Assembly (NCBI GenBank): GCA_002205965.3
Contig: NADL03000483.1
Coordinates: 1,116,001 to 1,180,000, forward strand
Length of the DNA: 64,000 nt
Source: Kappaphycus alvarezii
Taxonomy: Eukaryota; Rhodophyta; Florideophyceae; Gigartinales; Solieriaceae
Direction of reading: 5' to 3'
Shown: positions 21,400 through 34,400 of the stretch, piece after piece
How positions within the stretch are numbered: position 1 is the stretch's first letter
Layout of the letters: each line of letters begins with the position of its first letter
The notes under the pieces: generated by a model
The model's database searches: none
What the model saw: the letters and a program-made list of their open reading frames with translations, nothing else
Told to the model about the DNA's origin: nothing
Position numbers and translations under genes: made by a program

Positions 21400-24300
21400 T
21401 CGCTTTAAATTGGAGGAAAAGTTCGAAGCTGTCGTGTTAGGTGATTATGAATCTGAAAAGAGCTCTATCCCGAACGATTTGTGCGAGAAGATTATCCAGC
21501 ACGATACAACTGTCCAGGTTGGAGAATTCCAGAAATCTCACCAATTGAGAGCCGCGATCAAGGGCACAGAATAAAACCTAATTATTCTCACTGCCTCTAA
21601 ATTGGTCCAAATCTCAGTCACATTCATCCTTCCTGGATCCAATCTGCCGATTAGAGTTCTTGGAGTCAAGTTCCTCGTCTTGGATCAAGAAATGGATGAG
21701 GTGCTGATTGGCCGCCGTTCTTCCAAACATTTGGTTTCGACCTGGACTCCCCCTCAGATCAGTGAGAGATTTAGTTCACAAGCATGTCGATGAGATCAAC
21801 TACACTGATCTAAAGGCTACCTCATCTCACTATAAGGGTCTGGAATGCGGTGCGGCAGACGATGATCCCATCGAGTTGCCAGAGACCGCCGCAGCAACAA
21901 TCGGAGGATTCGGAAGGTGAGATTCAGGATGCGTTCAAGAAGATACTATTTTACGCAGCGGAAAACGGCATGTCACGGAAGGTGTGGACCGTATACGCAA
22001 TATTTTTACCGAGAATCGTCATTTTTTTCCTATTATACTTTGACCTGATTCACCTGCGCGGGTACCACCTCTCGTTATCAGTCCTGCCAAAAACGACCGC
22101 CCTTTCCGACCTCCTCAACACTGATATGTACAGCGCAAAGGCTTTCATATCAAGTACCATCTGCAAGCTGGAATCCTTAGGGGCAATCTACAAGAACCCT
22201 TCTTCGCGTTGGGAGAGTCCAACACTCGCCGTCCGAAAACTGGAACCCAGAAGCTGCGCTTCACGGTGGACCTGCGCTGTCCAAACTCTCAGACAGAGCC
22301 TATAAAATCGGCCATGCCGCACTCGGAGTCTACGCTACAGTCGGTGTATCACATGCTTTGCCAAGATCGATATGGCCATGCTACTGGCAACTACCTCTAG
22401 CCAAGGAGTCGCAAGAAATGCTCTCTATCCAAAATCCTGGGTGTCTATTCCTCCACTCGCGCGCTCCACGGAAGCACTGACGGAGGTAACTATTACCAAT
22501 CCGCAAACGCCCTTTCTGACCGCGTGCGCAAGCTTTTTCAATGGATGATGATTAGTCCTGTACTCAGGGATGACTGAGCTCCTGGATAACTTGCTCGAAT
22601 TTCTCAAAGTCTGAGACAAGTTCAACTTCAAGATCGATGCTCTCAATACCCATATCTTATGCTCCAGACCAAGTATTGCGGCCTCGTTCTCCCTCGCGAC
22701 GGGATTCAGTTCGACCCCGTCATTTCGATACTCTTCGCCGCGTGAAGAGTCCAACGTATGGACATGAGTTGCAGAAGATGCTTTGCTCTACCAATTGGAT
22801 GCGTACATCAATTCCGTATTATGCTTAATCCATCGCACCGCTTTATTCCCTGAAAGATACCTACAAGCGAGCTGGAAAGCTCACCAAGAAAGCCATGTGA
22901 AAGACTTGCATTAGCGACTTGTGGGGCAGTGAGCACGATGAAACTTTCACGCGCAAAAAGCAACAACTAGCTGCTTCCACAAAACTCACACAACCCAAGG
23001 AGGATCACACCATTTGAATATGCACAGATGCATCCGAAACCAACTGGGCAGCTTTCCTGTCCCAGATACCAAATTCGCAGAAGCGTAAGCCAGTCGAAGA
23101 AGAGGAGCACTAACCTCTGTGTTTCCTATCTGGTGCGTTCACGGGTCCGTCGGCTAATTGGAGTGTTCCCGGGAAAGAATTATTTGCAGTCGTGGAATCA
23201 ATGTTCAGGTTGGACTACCTCATTAGTAGTAGAACTGTGTCCAACTTCACGGACCATGCCAACATGATATACTTGTTTCGACCCCATAGGAAGAACCCGG
23301 GTATATCCCGTCACACACAAGCAAGCTGATGCGTTGGGCTATCAAGCTCAGTGCATCCCGTTACGTCATCGAGCATATGCCGGGTGAACATAACGTTTGG
23401 GCTGACATCCTCACGAGACGGGCAGTGGAACCAAGGCGCAAAGTATCACCCGAAGGTAAAATGGGTCTCAAGGCTCTCAGTCTCAAGGCTCTCATGCTGG
23501 CGCCTATCTCACCTGGTTTGGACAACAGGCTCGATTGGCCGAACCAGAACGACATCTTGAACTCACAGTCCAGGTCGAAATATAAGCCAGGAAAAAGATT
23601 CCAGCACAAGGACATCATCCGCGACGATAACTGTGAGGTAGTTTGGATTCCGTAAAACAATGCGCTGCACAAGCTTCGTATCATGATCGCCGCCCACACT
23701 GGTATTGGCGGAGACCGTGCGCAGAAGACCACTCTTACCACGATTCAAAGCCACTTTTATTGGGATGGCATGACCAATGACGTTCAGGACTTCATACAGT
23801 CATGCATTCACTGTCTCTCTTCCTCAACCGGTGAAGTCATCCCGCGGCCACTAGGTGAGGCGATGCATGGATCAAAACAGAACGAGCCCATCCACTTCGA
23901 CTATTGCTAAACCATGCCGGGCGAAGATGGATTCTGCTACGTGCTCATCCTCAAGGATGATTTTAGAGGATACGTGTGGCTCATTGCCACTGAGATAACC
24001 GATGCAATTACAATTTCTGATGCGCTCATGCACTAGTTCTCTCCATTTTGTTTCGATCAAAACTGAGTTTCAGATCAAGCATCTCATTTCAAGAATTAAT
24101 TGATGAAGGCACTCCGCGAGGCTGCCTACGGTAACCACCATTTCACATCTGCGTACATTCCTTGCGTCAATGGGACCGAGGAGCTAGTATGCCATGAGTT
24201 GATAAGGTCTTTGCGCGCGCTTCTGTCTGAGTTTCAACTTCCGTTTCGTTGCTGGCTATCCATTCAAAAATTGATCAATCCAGCCTGAACAACTCCCTAC

Positions 24301-24965
24301 TATCCAGGATAAAAGGACGATGCGCTCTAACGGTGTTCAAAGGCCCCCAAAAGATTCTCCTAAACGGAGCATCAAGCAGAAGTCTGGAAAGCATGACAAG
24401 GTATCAAGCATCACGGAGGTGCGTACCCGTCAGGTAATGAAGGTGGAAGAGCTTACCAAGGCTCTAGAGGAAATTCGTAAGATTTATCGCCTCAAGTGCT
24501 CGCAAACGTTCTACTGCTAGTCACAGCCGCAAGACGAACTTACTGCCGGTCAATTTTTTGGGGGGAAATCTCGTTTTGCGTGGGATCTACGAGCGCGACA
24601 AAGGCCACAATCCATCAATAGGGTGGGAGGGACCCTATTGTGTTGTCGCGTGCAAGTCTGAGATCCGTTTCGACATCCAGGATCTGATCACCGAAAAGAT
24701 TATGGAAGTACGTGGACGCAGGCTAAAGTTCTTCCGCAATTCGGGATTTGAGGTAATAGAAGAAGTGCTCAATCACTTAGCATACCAGGAAATATAGCTT
24801 CTTGTTGTACAAGAGTTCCAGGACATTTGTCGACGCAATGGTGTCATCGAGCTGGACGTTAAGTGGAAGGGCTTCAGTGAGGAGGAGAATGCCTGAGTGA
24901 CATACGAATCGCTCACAAGAGACGTTCCGGTTCTACTGCAGTAGTATATTAGTGACATCGCTGAG
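21400..24965 (+). pseudogene. Pol of the Ty3/gypsy element: protease, RT, RNase H, integrase, chromodomain
   Basis: Order along the strand: protease region at 21450-21720 (SSIPNDLCEKI, later FLVLDQEMDEVLIGRR). RT from about 22110, with LESLGAIYKNPSSRWESP, FTVDLRCPNSQT and YWQLPLAKESQEMLS. RNase H at about 23018 with ICTDASETNWAAFLSQ and later GKELFAVVESMF and HVW-ADILTRR. Integrase from 23680, with AAHTGIGGD, HFYWDGM and CIHC of the zinc finger (second His replaced by Asp) and an HFDY strand. The chromodomain-like part is at 24800-24960 (WKGFSEEENA, YESLTRDVPVLLQ). At least a dozen stops and shifts occur, so no polyprotein is readable. Confidence 0.75.
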
Positions 24966-25060
24966 AATGGAACAGCTCGCCAGCGCCAACTTGTGCAACT
25001 CTTCCTTTAGTTACTGGTCTCAACTTGCTGCGACTTCACTTCATCGACACCGTGGGGCGA

Positions 25061-25653
25061 TGTTACCGAAGTATGAACAACTTGGCTATGAAGTTTCCGA
25101 TTCAACCTGGATTGATCTGAACAACCTGACCTGAACATTTTAACGTGGACATTTCCAGGTTGGCAATTTTGGCTTGATTTTTTGATCTACAAATTCAGTT
25201 CTCTCAAGGGCCTTCAATGACCGTCCTCACGTGTCGCTACGAAATCGTATCATACCCTCATGCGCGTATGCACTAGGCTGTATCTACAGATCAGTTAGAA
25301 TAGTTAGGTCTAGCTTACCCACAAATACTCAAGTATCGATGATGGAACTTTCTTACTGGCCGAACGGAAGGTTCTGCAAAACTTCCTCGGACCAGCCCTA
25401 GCTTCAGGGGGTCAAGCTCCTGGGGTCAGCTCCTCGGGAATAAAACTTCCAACTGTCCACTGCAGCTGGAGAACCTCTGCAGAGCCATCGCTACAGCGGG
25501 ATACACATTCTCTGTTTTCCCTCACTCTCCAATTTCCAACGCGGGGATCTTTCCTGCCCTGAATTCCTTTCCTCTCCCTGTCATGGACTACGTGAACGCT
25601 ATTACGTAATCTACTGTTGTGTTTCTCCGTCTCTCTCCCGAGACCCGCCAACA
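25061..25653 (+). repeat. 3' LTR
   Basis: Begins TGTTACCG after the purine tract GTGGGGCGA and ends CCAACA. Partner of 19771-20365. Confidence 0.9.
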
Positions 25654-28232
25654 GTCCAGGACCTTGCGTTGGTGCGTGAGGGCGGCAGCCCCACCAGCGA
25701 CTTGCGTCGCTCTGGTGATTGAGGACTGCTTGAACGGTGACGTCGCGGTGACGTCGCATGCAATGCGTCGGTCCGGCAGGCCGGCTTCAATGTGACGGGG
25801 GGATTGAACGAGGAGAATGTCAACGGGCCTGTAGTCCATACTGGGGAGGAGATCCTCAACTTACAAACTCGTAGTCAAGGCCGGCGGAGCTAAAAACGCG
25901 CCACGCGAACTCCTGGCGAACGGAGTTTTGGCGGTGAATGCGTCCAAACTCTGAGACGCAGCGGTCTGCGGCATGGTCACCATGGACATCCAGGTCCTGC
26001 TGGCAATGGTGGCATTTCAAGGGCACCGAGTCTGTGTAGACTAGGAGACCGAAGTGCCTGCGCAGCATGATGCTCCAGCGCTCCGATAACACCTTCGTCG
26101 CAGTGGTGGGATGGGCATATGTGAACGCCGCGGCAGCGCTGTGGCGGAAGGCCAGGGCGTGAATTCGGTGAAATGTGAATTCCGCGGAGTGGCAGCTGGG
26201 ATGGGGCACCCTCATAGGTCGTCTTCCCAAAACACCTTTGCCTTGGCCTTTTGCTGTGCCGATTTAACTGAGATTGCAGGTTGACGGGCATGTCGGCATG
26301 GGAGGGGGTCAAAGGCGCCGAGGTCGGTGACGAACGGATCCCCCTGGATCTAGCGGACGAAATTGCGCAGAGGCAGGCGTGCTTGGTTGACCAGGAAGGA
26401 TCGATCACCACGAGCCCGTTTCGCGAGTACGGCGGCGGAGCGGGGTGTAGCGTAGGCGGCCGTGCGCAAGCAGGCGGGGCAGTGTCCAGAATGCTGGCGG
26501 CGACAGCCGCGTGCAGTGCGGGACCGATCCTGGAGAACCGTGTCCCCCAAGACGGAGGGGGAGACATGCTTGTTCTCAGGCGTCGTCGGTGAGGGGCCGT
26601 AATGTAGCGCGCCGTAGGCGGACCGCTGCAGAGAGTCAAAATCTTCTGCAGGCTCCGCGCGTGCTGAGGGTCAGCGAGCCGAAACGCGTGAAGCACCCGA
26701 AATGCGGAGGCATATAGGCGGTGCATGTGGAAGCGAGCCCTGGGGTCTTGGACCTTTTCCAGCAACGCAAGGGTGCGGCGGCACCCCTTTACCTTGCTGC
26801 GTAGGAATGTTTTCCTGAAGGTAGCGTTACCCAAAGGGGCCCCAAGGAGCTCAAAACCGTCGTCGCGCATCCCGCAAGCGGAACCTCCGCCAGGAAAGCC
26901 GAGCGGTCAACTGGCGAAGTGTGCGGTCAGGAGATGCGGGTCTTGTGGTGGTTACTAAACAGACCACAAGACGGGCCGTAGAGCGCGAGGGACCGCAGGG
27001 CTCGCCGTAGACCATCTAGTGACCCAAATACTGTGCCGTCATCAGCGCACTACTGATTCAAAATGATACCCTCCTCTTCGGTGACCCGCCGGATGAGCGG
27101 CTGGGTCTTCAACGAGAAAAGTAGCATACTCGCAGGGTCTCCTTGCTGGGTTCCCAGGGCGCTAGAAAGAATCGTCTGCTCCCGATTTGGGACGATTAGC
27201 GGTGGTCGGTAGGAACGTGCACCATGTTCGCAAATCTGGCTAGCGAGGGGGCGCGGGATGGCAGCATGTCCAGCATTGCTTGCCGATCAACTCAGTAGAA
27301 GGCGTTCCGAGCGTCGATGAGGACGGTGGCAACTTTTAGGTCCGCTAACACCCTTCGCAGCATGGTGCGCACGTCATGGACGACAGCATCCATGCCGGCC
27401 TTGATGCCATTGGCCGTTTGGAAGGGGGCCAAAACGCTCGGGAGTCATCAATAGCCGACCGGAGCAGCGTCTTCGTGACCAGGCGCCGGAGGACAGAGCG
27501 ACGCGATGGGACGGATCTTCCCAGGCTTGGGCTGCAGGGGGAGAAGGGTCGCAGCGGGGAGCAGGGGAAGACCCGAATCGAGGATGCTCCTTTTGCTATC
27601 GCCAGTTCCGTCAATACCCGATGCCAGTGACACCAGCCTCGGGGCTAAGAGAGGTCTTAGCAAGCAGGTGGAACCACCGCGAGGGCGTCCGGTCCGGGTC
27701 CGCCGTGGTATCCCGCGGGATGCGACGCGTGGCCTGCGCAACAGCGGCTTCAGAGACTTGCGGGGGTGGTGGGAGGCGGTCCTCGGAAGCGGGGAGATGG
27801 GCTGTGGCAGCGACGGGTGAAGTTCTTGCAGCCGCTGGATGGAAGTAGGCCGTTGACGTCGGCACACGGAGCATCGTGGAGCGTCCGCATCGCCTTGCCA
27901 TGGCGAGCATCGGCGCAGAGGGCTTCGGCCCGCCGAGAACGTTTGGCGTTATTGGACGCAGCGGGAGCGCAAGCACTGGGGCAGTGCTCGATAACCCACT
28001 CAGCCCGGTCGCGATGCGCGTTGACAGCATCAGCCCATAGGGCGCCCCATTGGGAGCCGGTATGAGCCCGCCTGAGCCGGTCCCGGAGCGCGGAACTTTG
28101 ACCTTGGACGGATCCCCACTCTTCCTCACCCCGAAGGCTGCGCCGCATGACAACGGTGGGCAGCATATGGAGGTGTAGAAAAGCGCAATGGGTAGCAGCT
28201 TCACCACGTGCATGAGCAGCAGCTTTGACCAA
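25654..28232 (-). pseudogene. LINE ORF2: reverse transcriptase plus restriction-like endonuclease
   Basis: Several minus frames (27750-28232, 27611-27867, 27345-27614, 25977-26870, 25856-26230, 25588-25850) tile the protein. Functional role: nicks target DNA and copies the element RNA at the nick (target-primed reverse transcription). The RT has GKIRPIAS, LRRLVTKTLL, and the catalytic box whose tyrosine codon is read as a stop (CADD remains). The endonuclease part has C-x2-C...H-x4-C, the R-P-x-D-I motif and a following D-V-T strand. Six or more frame changes. The last 90 or so residues lie beyond the LTR insertion. Confidence 0.75.
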
Positions 28233-28765
28233 TTTGATGAGGAGGAGGACGAACTGGCGGAGACATCCAGATGGGATGTCCTGGAAAATGGCCGCCTCAC
28301 GGGTATGGCGTGCGTGGGATATCGTAGGGGGTCGGCAAAAGGTAAGATGATGGGGAGGCGGGGGACGGGGTAGATGACTCCATGGCCTGAGCTAAGTCGA
28401 GTGGCCCTCAGTGCCAGTCGCCGACGGGGGAGCCTTCTCCTCAGCGTGCCGAGTTGTCCTTGTCCGGGGAACCGTTGGCACCACATCCTCCATGGCCTGA
28501 GTAGGGACGGAGGACGCAGCAGGTTTTGAGGCCTGCTGGGCACGGGCGTGGGCAGAGGTGTCCATGGTTAGGGTTCCGCCGGCACCACCTCCTCCATTGC
28601 CTGCGTAGGCACGGGGGACGCAGCGAGAGTGGGACGGGAGATGTCAGCAGAGTTTGGGGCCTGCTGGGCATGGGCGGGGTCGAGGGGGTTTTGAATACCA
28701 TTTTAGGATCGATACAGACAATGGCGTTGGCTGGGAGCCTGGGTGCACCGGGCTTTATGAGTTGA
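25654..28765 (-). mobile_element. LINE with restriction-like endonuclease, 5'-truncated, split by the LTR element
   Basis: Read on minus from 28.77 kb: a Pro/Ala-rich ORF1 tail, then ORF2 with SPEAGVTGI (identical to the 38.6-42.8 kb LINE), the RT box CADDGTVFG at about 27030-27050, and RARFHMHRLYASA. Next is the CCHC finger LKCHHCQQDLDVHGDHAADRC compressed in 25930-26030, then RPVDILL and the CDVTATSPF strand near 25780. The remaining C-terminus resumes at 19.77-19.47 kb. GC content is clearly higher than in neighbouring DNA. An imperfect repeat at 28473-28560 and 28580-28683 lies in the ORF1 part. Confidence 0.8.
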
Positions 28766-29310
28766 TCGTCTCGTCACTGTCGTTCAGGTGTACACTGACT
28801 GGTCCCATGTTCAGCTAAGAGCTAACCGGATATTCGATGTCGGCCGCAGTACAGTATTGTAAAGAGATAACGCACTTGTTTGTTCTGGGTGCGGCTGCTC
28901 ATGGAGTTTGGATACGTTAAACTGTTGACATTCAGTTTGGGTAACGCGTAGTTTCGCGGAATTCTTAGCCAAATCACATACTGATACTGGTGCACCTGAC
29001 GTCAGATTGAAGCATATGTGCAAGGCCCTGATCCTTCTGAAGCGGCGCGAGCGATCACCCAGAAGGACTTTCAGTTGTTATTCTTTCCCACGCATTTCGG
29101 TGCTGCTGAAGTGGCTTCTTCATACCTTTACTTGACGCGAAAGGAATATTAACCACGAAAATTGTATTTCGAGCCAAAATGTCCCGCAATTTGCACGTTA
29201 GAATTTGAATTCAAGCATTGCGTTAGGTGAGGCACACAGCTAACACTCAACTTGATCCCCGAGCTCTTCAAAAAACTCCAGCACCACTTGTGAAAAGCAA
29301 GCTAACCATC
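28766..29310. other. Upstream region of the peptidase gene
   Basis: No coding frame with a motif. It should contain the promoter and 5' UTR of the plus-strand peptidase. I see no convincing TATA box. Confidence 0.35.
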
Positions 29311-31457
29311 ATGCATCGCCCGATCAACACGTCAAAATATTTCCAGGCAGTGTTCCATCGCACCTACTCTCTCATCCCTCGTATCCGCACCACCATCACA
29401 GCAAACTCCTGGTCAGTTTGGCCTCAACGGCTTGCATCAACCCGCCGACTGGAAACGTATTTCCGCTTCTTGCGTCGACGACTGTCTCCATTATGCCGAC
29501 CGAATACGAGCTCATCATTTCCAACCGAATGCATCCCTGCTACAATTGTTCGACGACCTCTCGGATCGTCTCTGTTCTGTACTAGATGTCGCGAGCTTTG
29601 CAGAAACGTCCATCCTGATCCGAGTTTGCTAATGCCGCTCATGACGCATTCGTCAATGTGTCCGCCGTCGTTCAACATCTGAACGCTGATCGCTCTTTGT
29701 ACGAGCCGCTCAATGTTCTTTATCATGAAGACTTCGACACCAGGGAAACGGGCGGTTCAGAGGGTTTTCTTAATCATGAGGAGGTTGTCATGTTGAAGTC
29801 TCTCAAGCATGACTTTGAACGAGGTGGGATAACCTTTCCGAGGGTGAGAAGCGCAAATTGCTGGATTTACAGGAAAAAGTCGCCTCTTTAGGGAGCAGTT
29901 CGTCTCCCCTGCTGAAAACGGACCACCTCTCTTAGAACTTCCGCAGAGCAAGGTTCATCACCTTCCTCCAAATGTTCGCAGACGCCTTTCACCCTCTGAC
30001 AAACCGTTGCATGTGAGCGTACCACTCGATGGTCCTACGTCCCACTTTCTCCTTAAGTGGATCCCTGATAGTAGCACAAGAGAGAGGGTGTACCGGCTCA
30101 CGCATGAGCATGACGCTAAATCTAAGCTGGAAATTTGGGCTCCCTTTTCCAATCTCGCCATGAAATAGCCAAGCTTTTGGGTCACCGCAGTTACGCTGAG
30201 CTGCTTTTCAGTGACCGCTTGGCTTCATCTCCTGACGAAGTCTTCCAGTTTTTGGAACAAGTATCTCGGAATGTAGTACAAAGCGCTACTGCCGAAAGAA
30301 ACTCCATTGAAATGGAAAAACTCCGTAGAGAGCCACATACAGCGGCGAACGGCAAAGCAATGTGAATGGGTGGGACCGTGGCTTCTACATCGGGAGACTT
30401 AAGGCCCAGAGTTTTGATCTGTCCTCTGCTGAATTATCGAATTACTTGCCGTTGTCTGCTTGCTTACAAGGTCTATCAGAAATCGTAGACAACATTTTCG
30501 GCGTGAAGCTTATCAAAGTACAACCAAGCGCTGATGAAATTTGGCATGAGGACGTCGAAAAGGTGCAACTTGTCGAGGTTTCAGGCAAAATCCTAGGGCA
30601 TATTTTCCTGGATTTACATCCTCGTGAACGAAAGTATGGACATGCTGCACATTTTTCTATTCGGTGTGGCAGAGAACCACCTGGGTCAAGTGAATATCAA
30701 ACTCCTGTAGTAGCTTTAGTGTAACTTTGGGAGAAGTCCAGGTGGCCATCGATTGCTATCCGTTTCTGAATATGAAACTTTGTTTCATGAATTTGGGCAC
30801 TCTCTGCATGCTATCCTGTCAAGGACAAAGTATCAGCATCTGTCCGGGACAAGAGTGCCCACAGATTTTGTTGAGGTGCCATCGCACCTATTTGAGCACT
30901 TCGCGTGGGATCCACGCGTTGTGTCACGTTTTGCAAGACACCACCAAACTGGGGAACCTATGCCAACAAGAATGCTTCGGTCTATGTGCGCCTCTAAAAG
31001 TGGCTTCATTGCAACGGATATCCAGACGCAGGTCCTATTTTCAGCCATGGACTTGCAATTCCATGGTTCGGATCCACCGATTGGAGAGATCGTCAAAACT
31101 TTTGAACAGCTGCAACAGAAGCTGACGTCGTACAAGCCCGACGTTGGTGTGCCCGTGCCTGCGACCTTCCATCACTTTGTCGGATACGGTGCAGGGTATT
31201 ACTCTTACATCTTTGCCCGCGTCATCTCCGCGCACCTATGGTCGTCATTATTCGCAGATAATCCAATGTCCAGGGAGGGCGGCCTAAATTTCCGCCACAA
31301 AATACTTGCCCATGGCGGAGCAAAGGATCCATGCTCGATGTTACAAGATGCCCTTCAAGGTCCCGTTCGCTGCGATCCTTTTTTTCGCGCTGCTGGCATC
31401 AAGTCTGGAGGTAAGCAATCAGGACTGAAAATACCAGTTGTAGCAAACTTAATATGA
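29311..31457 (+). pseudogene. MIPEP/OCT1 homologue: Mitochondrial intermediate peptidase (M3 family), frame broken as read
   Basis: Zinc endopeptidase of the mitochondrial matrix that removes an N-terminal octapeptide from imported proteins after MPP cleavage. ATG at 29311 opens an Arg/Ser/Tyr-rich, acid-free leader typical of mitochondrial targeting. FGLNGLHQPADW, DDLSDRLCSVLDVA, RNVHPDP and VVQHLNADRSLYEPL follow, all specific to this subfamily rather than thimet oligopeptidase. The catalytic domain has LFHEFGHSLHA (zinc site HEFGH, 30786-30800) and the third ligand in TDFVEVPS. It ends with GYGAGYYSYIFARVISAHLW and DPFFRAAGI. The span would give about 715 residues, the normal length, with no intron. 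About six single-base shifts interrupt it. Convergent with the oxoprolinase, 38 bp apart. Confidence 0.85.
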
Positions 31458-31495
31458 GTGGGATGTGAGTGGAGCTGAAGGCTTTTTGACCTTAG

Positions 31496-34400
31496 TTAAT
31501 CCGTGCGGGAAGGTCCTTTCTTTCCTGTCGACGTAAGGCGTTGAGACGATGCCGTAACCGCCACCCCAGGTGTTCGAATAATAACAGTGTCACCTTGATG
31601 GACTTGGAAACTGGTCTTCGCAGGCAGGATCTCCATTTCGCCTCCAGAACGAACTACCTCATTGGAGCCCTTTGCACCGAAACCTCCCCCTTTCATGCCC
31701 CATGGAGAAAAGTTTCGTCTTTCTGTAAGAAGAGACACAGTTAAGGGTCTGGTAAATTCTATCGCCCGAACGAGGCCATTTCCTCCGCACCAAAGCCCGG
31801 GCCTCCAGAGCCTTGTCGTACTGAAAACTCGCGCAGGACAGCAGGATATCGCCGCTCAAGAATTTCAGGATCAGTAATTCGCGTGTTTGTCATGTGACAC
31901 TGTACCGCCGATGTTCCATTCCAGGTTGGTCCCGCCCCAGAACCCCCAGCAATCGTTTCGTAGTAGCCCATGGTCTCGTCACCAAACGTGAAATTGTTCA
32001 TGCATCCTTGAGAAGCTGCACACGCCTGGAATGCTCCAAATATTACATCAGTTATTCTTTGCGAAGTAAGTACATTGCCCCCGACAACAGCAGCCGATGC
32101 GCTTGGCGTTAATATAGATTTCTCCGGAAGTCGAACAGTGATGGGGTCTAAGCATCCTTGGTTCAAAGGAATTGACTGATCTACCATGCAGCGAAGCGTG
32201 TAAATAATTGCTGATGTTGTTATGGCACGAGGAGCGTTTGTGTTACCTGCTACTTCTGGTCCAGATTCTGAAAAGTCAAACAAAGCGGTTCCGTTCTTGG
32301 CATCTATACTTACAGAAACTTTGATTTCGGTGCCATCGTCCATGAAGTCGGAGAAACTTAGGGTCTGGGATGTTGCAACGTTATGAAGCTTAGTTATTTG
32401 CCTCAGCATAGATCTCACAGCTTCAGCTGCTGCATCTTGGATGTGATGCATGTAGGCTTGTACCGCATGTATGCCTTGCTCTCTGATCAACTCTTGAACG
32501 AGGAATATGCCTTTTTTGTTCGCAGCAACTTGGGCTCGTAAGTCAGAAACAACATCCCTGATGCAGCGGCACCCAGCGTCCTCCAGAAGACCCACGATTT
32601 TACTCTCCTGGAAAAGTCCATTTTCTACCAACTTCATTGAGGTAACTGCGAGACCTTCCTGAGATAGTTTCTTGCTAAATGGGGGCATAGATCCAGGCGT
32701 AGCTCCGCCAATATCGGCGTGGTGTCCTCTTGAAGCTACGTAGAACACTACTTGCCCACCAAAGTATACCGGGGTTATAATGGTTATGTCAGGAAGGTGA
32801 GTCCCACCTGCCATAGGATGGTTGCTGAGAAGAACCTCGCCTTCTTTCCACGTGCCCGCAAGCGTCCTGATTTGATATCGAACAGCATCCTGCATCGCGC
32901 CGAGGTGAACAGGAACATGGGGCGCATTGGCAACCAAACCGCCGTCTCGTCAAAGAGTGCACACGAAAAGTCCAATCGTTCCTTGATATTCGTTGATATC
33001 GATGTTCTCTGTAGCGTTCGTCCCATCTGTTCCGCAATGCCCATGAAGCGATGAGCGTATATCGAAAGCTTAATGTGATCTACTTTTTCGCTTGAAGCCG
33101 CGTTGCCTGATTTAGCGCTTGCTTGCTCGGTTATGCTTATGAGAACGTTTCCATCACTACCAATCCGCGCTACACAACCGGGTCGACAACAATTGTTACG
33201 CCTGCATCCGTGTCAATAATGAGACATGGACCAGGCAAGACTGTTTTTCCTTTTGGTAAATCCTGACTGCGCCAAACTGACGTCTTTACCCACCCTCCAC
33301 TTTCTCCGTAGTAGCATTTGGAAACCATCGCAGGTTTCGCAGAGATAGTATTTTGCTCCACAGCCCCTGATTCATCGACAGTGATTTTAGCAAACATAAC
33401 TGCTTTGTCGTTATGATCGGGTGTGCTCTCATCAGACAACGAAGCACCTAATGCCCTTACCCTCACATCATCGACCAAAAGACGTCTTCCCGGGATACTG
33501 AATCCGTGCTCTCGGGTGTATTCTTCCTGAAAGAGCTTATCGAATTCAACGTCGACAACTTCTGTTTTCTCCTCAGGGCATTGGATCATGATAGCAAAGT
33601 CCGTGCCCTCGTAGCGAAGATTTAGATACAATTCATACCGGATGGACTCCTTCCGAATTTTTCTCTTTCTCAGGGTCTCAGTGGCTCGTTTCTTGAGAGT
33701 TTCGAGCAAACTTATTGCTTCAATTCTTGCCCCTGGATCCGCATAGTCGATATCTGTCGCCTCTTGGATATCGACAACGCTCTCAGCAAGTGCAATGCCA
33801 TACGCGGAGAGGATACCAGAATACCTGTGGACGAAAACTGTACCAATACCCAGAGAACGAGCAATAGCGCATGCATGCTGCCCTCCGGCACCTCCAAAGC
33901 AGGCCAAGGCATGATCACGGGCGTCGTGTCCCTTGGCCTCAGTTAGCTCGCGTATTGGTCTGCACATTGCTTCGTTAGCTACCTTAATGAAACCTTCCGC
34001 GACTTCCTCAGGAGAGAGACAACGCTCTCCTTTTTTCCTCATATCAGCATTAATCGTCTCAGTGAGCACTTCAAAGGCTCTCGTTGTCGCATCAACGTCT
34101 AGAGGCTGGTCCGCGTTCTCTCCGAATATTTTTGGAAACAACTCGGGACAATGCGGCCAAGCATGAGGTTTGCATCGGTGACGGAAAGATAACCGCCTTT
34201 TCGGTAACACACAGGACCAGGATGAGCACCTGCAGATTCCGGGCCGACATAAAACATTCCGCTGCGGTAGAAAAGCCTCGACCCTCCTCCCGCGGCAACA
34301 GTATTTATATCAAGCTGTGGGGCTTGAATGGTAACCCCAGCTGTTTCTGTTTCAAACACGTGCTCGAAGCGCCCTGCATAACGGGATACGTCGGTAGAAG

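Larger units (their letters stand above)
19771..25653 (+). mobile_element. Ty3/gypsy (chromovirus-type) LTR retrotransposon, 5.9 kb
   Basis: Direct repeats of about 594 bp bound a gag-protease-RT-RNase H-integrase region ending in a chromodomain-like segment. That domain order, with integrase after RNase H, defines Ty3/gypsy; the C-terminal chromodomain points to chromoviruses. The LTRs start TGT and end ACA. The purine-rich stretch GTGGGGCGA just before 25061 is a good polypurine tract. No tRNA-type primer site beginning TGG follows the 5' LTR. The flanking pentamers (GTATA left, GTCCA right) share three bases and are not a clean target duplication. The internal region carries many stops and shifts. 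The element sits inside a minus-strand LINE. Confidence 0.85.

Noticed and set aside
26281..28373. Several plus-strand frames of 60-110 codons
   Set aside because: They lie opposite the GC-rich minus-strand LINE ORF2 and have no motif of their own.
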